The notes under the pieces were generated by a model, which did not search any database, was not told where the DNA came from, and saw nothing but the letters and a program-made list of their open reading frames with translations. From Ruminococcus sp. (GTDB lineage Bacteria; Bacillota; Clostridia; Oscillospirales; Acutalibacteraceae): a stretch of 10,640 nucleotides of DNA. Location of the stretch: NCBI GenBank assembly GCA_004555265.1, contig SFIQ01000034.1, positions 1-10,640 on the forward strand, read 5' to 3'. Position 1 is the stretch's first letter. Each line of letters starts with the position of its first letter. Below, one piece after another: positions 6,292 to 10,640 of this stretch. The position numbers were made by a program, and so were the translations under genes.

Positions 6292-7080
6292 TTGCATAAG
6301 ACAAAGCATATAACGGCGCTCTTAACCGCTTGCTGTTTGCTGTTTGTCGGTGTGTTTGCCGCTTGCAAACAGGAAGAACCCGCTCTTGTCGCTCAGACAC
6401 AGGAAAGTGCGGCGACTGTTTCAGAAACGGAAAGCGAATCGGTTACCACGGAAACAACCGTATCAGAAATGCTTGTGACGGAAAGCGAAACAACCGAAAA
6501 GTCAACACCCAAAGCCACCGCACAGAGGGAAACAACCACCCGCAAAAAGCCGAGTGCAACAACCACAACAACACCTGCAACAACGCTGCCACCGTTGTCC
6601 GCAGTGCCACAGGCGTTGTTTGGCGGTTGGATATATTATGAAAAAATCCCTCCGCAACTGTTGTTTAACGGTGGCTTTTTGGAGGGGCTGGATTTTCATA
6701 TGGACTGGGAAATCGCGGTAATTTGTCTGTATTATGAGGACGGCAACTATTCAGAAATTGTGTATTCTTGTAATGGCGAAGCGTATGTGGAGGAACTGAC
6801 AAATGCCCGTGTGCGGCAAGCGGAACGGGAAAACGGTGCGCCGTTGACCGAAGCGCAAAAGGCACAGTTGGCACAGGAAACAGAGAAAATGCTTTGGGAT
6901 ATGGAAGACGCCGAGGAACAAAAGGGAACCTTTACCGCGAACGATACTACGATTTTTTACACGGTGCGCGGGCAAAGGTATACGGAAACCTATAAACTGT
7001 CGGGCGAGGAAATGACCGTGACCGCATCAAGCCTTTCAAATTTCGGCTTGCCGCGGACAATGTATCGCTATAATAAGTAA
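6292..7080 (+). CDS. Thr/Ser-rich lipoprotein with C-terminal beta-rich domain
   Basis: 262 residues, no specific function recognised. Residues 1-25 form a type II signal peptide: positively charged start, hydrophobic core (LLTACCLLFVGVF) and lipobox FAAC with C25 as the lipidated residue, so the protein should be anchored on the outer face of the membrane. Residues 26-103 are a low-complexity Thr/Ser/Glu then Thr/Pro spacer of the kind that lifts a domain off the membrane or through the wall. From about 104 a folded domain begins (GGWIYYEKIP) and ends with GTFTANDTTIFYTVRG and YKLSGEEMTV, a pattern like the lipocalin-like small extracellular domains common in gut Clostridia. A charged helical insert lies at about 170-205. 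The start is TTG after GGGAGGGA. Expression must come from readthrough of the terminator just upstream or from a promoter inside murA. Confidence 0.85.
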   Translation: MHKTKHITALLTACCLLFVGVFAACKQEEPALVAQTQESAATVSETESESVTTETTVSEMLVTESETTEKSTPKATAQRETTTRKKPSATTTTTPATTLPPLSAVPQALFGGWIYYEKIPPQLLFNGGFLEGLDFHMDWEIAVICLYYEDGNYSEIVYSCNGEAYVEELTNARVRQAERENGAPLTEAQKAQLAQETEKMLWDMEDAEEQKGTFTANDTTIFYTVRGQRYTETYKLSGEEMTVTASSLSNFGLPRTMYRYNK

Positions 7081-7084
7081 ACGA

Positions 7085-7120
7085 AAAAGCACCGAAACAA
7101 TCGGTTTCGGTGCTTTTTTT
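7085..7120. terminator. Shared bidirectional terminator
   Basis: AAAGCACCGAAAC pairs with GTTTCGGTGCTTT around a 4-5 base loop, with A residues on the left and seven T residues on the right. It stops the lipoprotein gene on the plus strand and, read the other way, lexA on the minus strand. Confidence 0.9.
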
Positions 7121-7136
7121 ACAGGCTTCGTTTCGC

Positions 7137-7727
7137 TTAATAATACCGCATCAAGGCGATGACTTTGCCGAGCACGATAACTTCTTTGGACAAAATCGGC
7201 TCGTAGGCGTCATTTTCGGGTTGCAAACGAAAATGGTCTTTCTCTTTATAAAATCGCTTAACGGTGGCTTCGTCCTCGAGCATTGCGACCACGATTTCGC
7301 CGTTTTCGGCAACCGGTGTTTTCTCGACAATGACAATATCCCCGTTTAAAATGCCGGCGTTTATCATGCTGTCGCCGCGTACATGGAGTGCGAACAGCGG
7401 TTTGTCTTTGGAAACACGCCCGTTGTACGGCAGGTAGCTTTCAATCTGCTCGACCGCCAAAATCGGCACACCGGCAGTTACCGTGCCCAAAAGCGGCACG
7501 CTTGTGACGCCGTCCGACTCACCGAGCACCCGAATAGAGCGTTTGAGCATGGGGTCACGCTCAATAAAGCCGGCTTCTTCGAGCGCGTCCAAGTTCGCCT
7601 GCACGGAGGAGGTGGATTTTAACCCCACCGCCGCGCCGATTTCCCGCACTGAGGGCGGAATGCCGCTTTGGCTGCGTTCCAAAAGAAATTCATAAATCTT
7701 TTTTTGCGTTTTGTTGATGCTGTTCAT
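7137..7727 (-). CDS. lexA: LexA, SOS response repressor
   Basis: 196 residues. Represses DNA-damage genes and self-cleaves when bound to the RecA filament. The N-terminal winged helix (about 1-68) has the family pattern KTQKKIYEFL, PPSVREIGAAVGL and SSVQANLDALEEAGFI. The C-terminal S24 peptidase domain has the cleavage site A85-G86 (VTAGVP), catalytic S120 (GDSM) and K157 (ATVKRF), so it should be active. The ATG at 7727 is chosen because GGAGGG lies 6 bases upstream; the reading frame stays open for another 26 codons, but those read as non-family sequence. Single gene, ending in the terminator shared with the lipoprotein gene. Two LexA boxes cover its own promoter, so it is autoregulated. 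Confidence 0.97.
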   Translation of the reverse strand: MNSINKTQKKIYEFLLERSQSGIPPSVREIGAAVGLKSTSSVQANLDALEEAGFIERDPMLKRSIRVLGESDGVTSVPLLGTVTAGVPILAVEQIESYLPYNGRVSKDKPLFALHVRGDSMINAGILNGDIVIVEKTPVAENGEIVVAMLEDEATVKRFYKEKDHFRLQPENDAYEPILSKEVIVLGKVIALMRYY

Positions 7728-7819
7728 AAAAAGCCCTCCGAAAAGCAGAATGGAATGTTTTTTCGGCGGTGCGTGTGCGCCGTTCGGCAAAAGACACACC
7801 AACACACCTTGTTTTTCTT

Positions 7820-7848
7820 ATCATAGCACAAATGTTCTGAAATTGCAA
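7820..7848 (-). promoter_or_regulatory. lexA: lexA promoter
   Basis: On the minus strand, TTGCAA (7848-7843), 17-base spacer, TATGAT (7825-7820). Both LexA boxes overlap it: one lies in the spacer and one covers the -35. The leader is about 85 bases. Confidence 0.8.
7826..7837. promoter_or_regulatory. LexA box 1 (imperfect)
   Basis: GCACA-AA-TGTTC, one mismatch from the symmetric GAACA-N2-TGTTC core of the Firmicutes LexA (Cheo) box. It lies between the -10 and -35 of the lexA promoter. Confidence 0.8.
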
Positions 7849-7860
7849 ACATTTGTTTGC
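7845..7860. promoter_or_regulatory. LexA box 2 (perfect palindrome)
   Basis: GCAAACA-TT-TGTTTGC, a perfect 7+2+7 palindrome of LexA-box type overlapping the lexA -35 element. Its centre is about 21 bases from that of box 1, two helical turns, so two dimers would bind on the same face. Confidence 0.85.
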
Positions 7861-7962
7861 TTTTTTTGAAAAAATTTTTTAAATTGGCAAATTATTTTTC
7901 TTTTTTTGCAAAATATGACGAATTTTTCAATAGATGTTAACAATTAGTTCATATTTTATCAG

Positions 7963-7968
7963 TATAGT
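7963..7968 (+). promoter_or_regulatory. Possible -10 of the candidate small RNA
   Basis: TATAGT about 8 bases before the first stem of the candidate RNA. The only -35-like sequence, TTAACA at 7937-7942, is 20 bases away, longer than ideal, so the promoter is not firm. The region 7861-7962 between it and the LexA boxes is very A+T-rich and shows no gene. Confidence 0.35.
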
Positions 7969-7974
7969 AATATC

Positions 7975-8092
7975 TGTACTCGACAGGAAGGGTGCCGCAA
8001 CCCATCCGACGGAGTACTTTATACCCCCTCCTCAAGCAACCCCTCAATTAGGGAAAGCCCCGGTACCGCAACCGGGGCTTTTCCTATTTTTA
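7975..8092 (+). ncRNA. Candidate small structured RNA with two like-looped hairpins
   Basis: No good ORF lies here. The first structure closes with GTACTC/GAGTAC (7976-7981 with 8012-8017), has a four-by-four internal loop (GACA opposite GACG), then GGA/TCC, an A-A mismatch, GGGT/ACCC and the loop GCCGCA (7994-7999). A C-rich linker (8021-8050) follows. The second structure is a terminator whose loop is ACCGCA. The two hairpins thus share GGT-(G/A)CCGCA-ACC. It ends about 170 bases before the gdhA promoter, so it is probably its own transcript and not a gdhA leader. I do not recognise a known riboswitch or RNA family in it. Confidence 0.5.
8051..8092 (+). terminator. Strong intrinsic terminator ending the candidate RNA
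   Basis: GGGAAAGCCCCGGT (8051-8064) pairs with ACCGGGGCTTTTCC (8071-8084) over up to 14 pairs around the loop ACCGCA, then TATTTTTA. No protein gene on the plus strand lies upstream for over 900 bases, so it must terminate a non-coding transcript. Confidence 0.85.
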
Positions 8093-8163
8093 TGTTTGCC
8101 CGGTACGGCAGTTTGTCGGATTTTGCAAGTTTTTATACGCGGTGAGCCACAATTCACACAAGC

Positions 8164-8221
8164 GCGTGCCGATTTTTGACCGAAAAAAGGCGGGCACGCT
8201 GTGCTTCTGTGATTTTTCACA
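8164..8221. other. Two inverted repeats upstream of gdhA
   Basis: GCGTGCC (8164-8170) pairs with GGCACGC (8193-8199), with an inner TTTTT/AAAAA pairing. A second, compact palindrome TGTGA-TTTT-TCACA lies at 8208-8221, centred about 50 bases before the gdhA -35 element. They may be regulator sites. Apart from these, 8093-8263 shows nothing that I can identify. Confidence 0.45.
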
Positions 8222-8263
8222 AAAATATGCATATCCTAAAAATGAATTTTTACAATGCGGCAC

Positions 8264-8292
8264 TTGCATTTTTCACTTTATCATAGTAAAAT
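8264..8292 (+). promoter_or_regulatory. gdhA: Sigma-A promoter of gdhA
   Basis: TTGCAT (8264-8269), 17-base spacer, TAAAAT (8287-8292). The -35 and following bases (TTGCATTTTTC) are identical to those of the M23 gene promoter. Leader about 58 bases. Confidence 0.75.
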
Positions 8293-8357
8293 AGCAAAGT
8301 AATAAATCAGACTGGTGTATTTTCATACGAAAGCACAAGCAAAAAGGAGAAAAAACA

Positions 8358-9689
8358 ATGAGTTATGTCAGCGAGGTTCTGGAAAGAACCACAACCCGTT
8401 ACAGCTATCAGCCGGAATTCTGCCAGGCGGTTACAGAGGTGCTGAATTCGATCGCCCCTGCCGTGGACAGCAACCCGCAGTACCAGAAAGCCGCGCTTTT
8501 AGAGCGTTTGGTCGCCCCCGAAAAGGCAACCGTATTCCGTGTGCCGTGGGTGGACGACAACGGCGTTGTGCATGTGAATCGCGGTTACCGCGTGCAGTTC
8601 AACAGCGCTATCGGGCCTTACAAGGGCGGCTTGCGCTTTCACCCGTCTGTCGATATGAGTATTATTAAGTTTTTGGGCTTTGAGCAGATTTTTAAAAACT
8701 CCTTAACGGGGCTCCCCATCGGCGGCGGTAAAGGCGGCGCGGACTTTGACCCCAAAGGCAAAAGCGACAATGAAGTGATGCGCTTCTGCCAAGGCTTTAT
8801 GACCGAACTTTACAAGGTGATCGGGCCGAACTCCGATGTGCCCGCGGGCGACATCGGCGTCGGCGGCAGAGAAATCGGCTATCTGTTCGGGCAGTATAAG
8901 AAAATTACCGGCCGCCACGAAGGCGTTTTGACCGGCAAAGGGCTTTCCTACGGCGGGTCTTTGGCGCGTACCGAGGCAACCGGTTACGGGCTTGTGTATT
9001 TGACCGAGGAGATGCTCAAACAGCACGGCAATTCCCTTGAAGGGAAAACCGTTGTGGTGTCGGGCTCGGGCAATGTGGCGATTTATGCGATTGAAAAGGC
9101 ACAAATGCTCGGCGCCAAGGTGGTCACCGCCAGCGACTCCTCGGGCTATGTCTATGACAGCGAGGGCATTGACATTGAACTCCTCAAAAAGGTCAAGGAG
9201 CAGGAGCGTGCCCGCATCGTCAAATACACCGAATACAAGCCGACGGCAAAATTTGTGCCCGGCAAAAAGGTTTGGGAAGTGCCCTGCACGGTTGCCCTGC
9301 CGTGCGCTACACAGAACGAATTGGATTTGGACGCGGCAAAAACCTTGGTACAGAACGGCTGTATCGCCGTGGCAGAGGGCGCCAATATGCCCTCCACCAT
9401 TGAAGCGACCAATTATTTCCTCGAAAATAAAGTTCTCTTTGCCCCCGGTAAGGCGGCAAATGCCGGCGGCGTAGCGACCTCTGCACTCGAAATGAGCCAG
9501 AACAGCGCGCGCATCATTTGGACGTTTGAACAGGTTGACGAAAAATTGAAAGACATTATGGAAAGCATCTATTACCATATGTCTACTGCGGCAAAGACCT
9601 ATCACATGGAGGACAACTTCGTGGTCGGCGCAAATATTGCAGGCTTCCTGAAAGTCGCCGACGCAATGATGGCACAGGGGATTGTGTAA
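8358..9689 (+). CDS. gdhA: Glutamate dehydrogenase, predicted NADP-type
   Basis: 443 residues. Catalyses reductive amination of 2-oxoglutarate with ammonium to give glutamate, joining carbon and nitrogen metabolism in the cytosol; it is the hexameric ~450-residue bacterial class. Key residues fall at the same numbers as in the Clostridium symbiosum enzyme: K89 (GPYKGG), K113, catalytic K125 (GGGKGGADFDP) and D165 (PAGDIG). The Rossmann segment reads VVVSGSGNVA. The two positions known to set NAD use in C. symbiosum (F238 and P262) are serines here (S237, S261), and the following TASDSSG matches the NADP-type E. coli enzyme, so NADP(H) is predicted. The C-terminal half (LPCATQNELD, AEGANMPSTIEAT, FAPGKAANAGGVATS) is highly conserved. 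The start is ATG after AAAGGAG at 8 bases. Monocistronic; no clear T-tract terminator follows. Confidence 0.97.
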   Translation: MSYVSEVLERTTTRYSYQPEFCQAVTEVLNSIAPAVDSNPQYQKAALLERLVAPEKATVFRVPWVDDNGVVHVNRGYRVQFNSAIGPYKGGLRFHPSVDMSIIKFLGFEQIFKNSLTGLPIGGGKGGADFDPKGKSDNEVMRFCQGFMTELYKVIGPNSDVPAGDIGVGGREIGYLFGQYKKITGRHEGVLTGKGLSYGGSLARTEATGYGLVYLTEEMLKQHGNSLEGKTVVVSGSGNVAIYAIEKAQMLGAKVVTASDSSGYVYDSEGIDIELLKKVKEQERARIVKYTEYKPTAKFVPGKKVWEVPCTVALPCATQNELDLDAAKTLVQNGCIAVAEGANMPSTIEATNYFLENKVLFAPGKAANAGGVATSALEMSQNSARIIWTFEQVDEKLKDIMESIYYHMSTAAKTYHMEDNFVVGANIAGFLKVADAMMAQGIV

Positions 9690-9710
9690 TCCACCTGTTT
9701 CAAAAACCAA

Positions 9711-9745
9711 ATCCACCGCGCCCGAGCGTTCGGCGCGAGGTGGAT
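9711..9745 (+). repeat. Inverted repeat after gdhA
   Basis: ATCCACC (9711-9717) pairs with GGTGGAT (9739-9745), with further GCGCC/GGCGC pairing inside. It is followed by AAATGGGG and not by T residues, so it is a poor intrinsic terminator; it may still mark the 3' end of the gdhA transcript. Confidence 0.5.
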
Positions 9746-9762
9746 AAATGGGGTTTGTGCGT

Positions 9763-9905
9763 GTAGGGAACGGTCTTGACCGTTCCGTAAAATTATATCA
9801 AATTACGCGGGCGAACACAGTTCGCCCCTACGAGTAGGGAACAACCTCCATGTTGTTCCGCAAAATCATATCAAAATCTACGGGCGGGCGTGGAAACCCG
9901 CCCGT
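9763..9905. repeat. Two tandem double-hairpin modules with compensatory stems
   Basis: Two copies, 71 bases apart, start with GTAGGGAAC. Each has a first hairpin opening GGAAC and closing GTTCC, a constant linker (AAAAT, then ATATCAAA), and a second G+C hairpin opening GGGCG. The stem bodies differ but stay paired: first stems GGAACGGTC/GACCGTTCC and GGAACAAC/GTTGTTCC, second stems GGGCGAAC/GTTCGCCC and ACGGGCGGG/CCCGCCCGT. No coding sense; an intergenic repeat family. Confidence 0.8.
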
Positions 9906-9996
9906 TTGTCATTCTGAGCCGATAGGCGAAGAATCTCGTCTCGTATATTTTTATTTTGCGCTATTGGAGATCCTTCGCTTCGCTCAGGATGACAAA
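9905..9996. repeat. Long imperfect inverted repeat of the GTCATTCTGAG type
   Basis: The left arm (9905-9937, TTTGTCATTCTGAGC then GCGAAGAATCTC) pairs with the right arm (9967-9996, GAGATCCTTCGC then GCTCAGGATGACAAA) around an A+T-rich loop of about 30 bases. Elements with these ends are widespread in bacterial genomes as MITE-like or REP-like repeats. No transposase is present. Confidence 0.8.
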
Positions 9997-10021
9997 TTGG
10001 GGTTTATAGGGATGATTTTAT

Positions 10022-10202
10022 GCGGTAGGGCGGGGGCTTGCTCCCGCCGCTTATGCCCCCTCTCAGAGGGGGCTGTCAAATGCGTAGCATTTGACTGGGG
10101 GAGAGATTTTTCCGTTTCTCTCCCTCCGCCTTTTGCCTCCGGCAAAAGCCACCTCCCTCTAAGAGGGAGGGGATACGGGGCGCCGAGTCGTCGCCCCCTA
10201 CG
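10022..10202. repeat. Array of consecutive hairpins (intergenic repeat cluster)
   Basis: Consecutive stem-loops with almost no gap: a GGCGGG/CCCGCC hairpin after GTAGGG; CCCCCTCT-C-AGAGGGGG (10056-10072); GTCAAATGC/GCATTTGAC (10075-10095); GGGAGAGA/TCTCTCCC (10098-10125); GGCTTTTGCC-type pairs near 10129-10150; CCTCCCTCT/AGAGGGAGG (10152-10170); and GGGGCG/CGCCCC ending in CCCTACG. This type of repeat cluster is common between genes of gut Clostridia. No gene is supported. Confidence 0.75.
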
Positions 10203-10275
10203 CTCGCATTACAGTTTGTCCGTTCCGTAATTCAAAGCAAACCCCGCGGCGGGAGCAAAATTCTCCGAATTCGGG

Positions 10276-10389
10276 CACCCTTTTGTCTGCTTCGCAGACA
10301 TTTCCCCTAACAGGGGAATCACCCCGCCCTACCCTAATCCTGTATTTCGTTCGTTCTAAAAACACCCCCACAACCCCAATTTTTTGCAC
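10276..10389. repeat. Hairpin-type intergenic repeat, right copy
   Basis: Second copy of the block at 15-114, same orientation. It holds TGTCTGC-TTC-GCAGACA, then CCCCT-AAC-AGGGG with AATCACC, and ends with CCCCACAACCCCAA and TTTGCAC. The conserved parts flank a stem that has changed on both sides. Confidence 0.7.
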
Positions 10390-10399
10390 TTGCCGATAA

Positions 10400-10440
10400 A
10401 ATAAAGAGGCTGTAAAAAACGAAAGTTTTTTACAGCCTCT
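10400..10440 (-). terminator. Intrinsic terminator of the phosphorylase gene
   Basis: Perfect 16-base-pair stem AGAGGCTGTAAAAAAC (10405-10420) and its complement (10425-10440) around a 4-base loop. On the minus strand it is followed by TTATTTTAT, 17 bases after the stop codon of the gene at 10457. On the plus strand GGTTTTTCC follows, so it may act in both directions. Confidence 0.9.
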
Positions 10441-10456
10441 GGTTTTTCCTACTACC

Positions 10457-10640
10457 TTATTTCTTTTTCTTTGCGGGGGATTTTTTCGCGGGCTCTGTTT
10501 TGGCGCCGGTTGCCTTTTTCTCCGCCGCTTTCGGTGCGTCAGCGCCGGCAACGAACGCCGACTTGGTGTGCCAAATATCGCGTGCGTAATCGTTAATCGC
10601 GCGGTCGGCGGCAAATCTGCCTGCGCCCGAAATGTTCATC
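10457..10640 (-). CDS. glgP: Glycogen/maltodextrin phosphorylase, C-terminal end (partial)
   Basis: Only the last 61 codons are in the window; the gene continues beyond the right edge. Residues NISGAGRFAADRAINDYARD, then IWH, match the well-conserved C-terminus of glycogen phosphorylases (NIA-SG-FSSDRTI-EY--DIW). That enzyme releases glucose-1-phosphate from alpha-1,4-glucan in the cytosol using pyridoxal phosphate; the catalytic parts are outside the window. The family normally ends shortly after the IW motif. Here a tail of about 34 residues follows, rich in Lys, Ala and Pro, including AKKSPAKKKK at the very end: 10 of the last 24 residues are Lys. The Met near 10639 is internal and is not a start. 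The gene reads into the strong hairpin terminator at 10400-10440. The assignment rests on one short conserved motif. Confidence 0.85.
   Translation of the reverse strand, partial: MNISGAGRFAADRAINDYARDIWHTKSAFVAGADAPKAAEKKATGAKTEPAKKSPAKKKK

Noticed and set aside
7728..7805. Longer LexA starting at 7805
   Set aside because: The extra 26 residues do not match LexA, and GGAGGG sits correctly in front of the ATG at 7727.
7934..8179. Plus-strand frame of 81 codons over the candidate RNA
   Set aside because: No ribosome site, and it crosses two stem-loops and a strong terminator.
8703..9716. Minus-strand frame of 337 codons opposite gdhA
   Set aside because: Antisense shadow produced by the codon bias of gdhA; no family motif.
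9763..10202. CRISPR array
   Set aside because: The repeated units are hairpins of different sequence and size without uniform repeats and spacers, and no cas gene is present.
9850..10230. Plus-strand open frame of 126 codons in the repeat region
   Set aside because: It is composed entirely of translated hairpin repeats and has no ribosome site.
10457..10639. Independent 60-residue Lys-rich protein starting at 10639
   Set aside because: The Met is followed directly by the phosphorylase C-terminal motif, and the frame is still open at the edge, so it is an internal residue of a truncated gene.

Overview
The window looks like chromosome of a low-to-mid G+C Gram-positive of the class Clostridia, most likely an Oscillospiraceae/Ruminococcaceae-type gut bacterium. 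The reasons are consensus sigma-A promoters, strong AGGAGG-type ribosome sites, frequent TTG starts (three of the genes here), a class II aldolase next to murA (a Firmicutes linkage), a glutamate dehydrogenase whose catalytic residues match the Clostridium symbiosum numbering, a Firmicutes-style LexA with its operators, and hairpin-rich intergenic repeats of the kind seen in gut Clostridia. The species is not determined.

Layout, left to right. 1-166: intergenic repeat and palindromes. 260-1975 (+): membrane-anchored LysM-G5-M23 cell-wall endopeptidase with its own promoter and terminator. 2176-2304 (-): an unrecognised 42-residue small ORF with a textbook promoter and ribosome site. 2514-3578 (-): a two-repeat protein, probably a degenerate P-loop NTPase-like family member. 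3719-4654 (+): class II fructose-bisphosphate aldolase. 4928-6223 (+): MurA. 6292-7080 (+): a Thr/Ser-rich lipoprotein placed directly after the murA terminator. 7137-7727 (-): LexA, with two LexA boxes over its promoter. About 7970-8092 (+): a candidate small structured RNA ending in a strong terminator. 8358-9689 (+): glutamate dehydrogenase, predicted NADP-type. 9711-10389: about 700 bases of mosaic hairpin repeats. 10457-10640 (-): the C-terminus of a glycogen/maltodextrin phosphorylase that runs off the right edge and carries a lysine-rich tail.

Most genes are monocistronic, each with its own promoter and terminator. They are mainly core functions: wall synthesis and remodelling (MurA, M23 peptidase), central carbon (aldolase, phosphorylase), nitrogen assimilation (GDH) and the SOS repressor. 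No mobile element, phage, CRISPR or defence island is visible. The less ordinary material is in the gaps: the 42-residue ORF, the candidate RNA whose two hairpins carry near-identical loops, the repeats whose stems differ by compensatory changes, the terminator-like hairpins in leaders, and the decayed NTPase-like protein.
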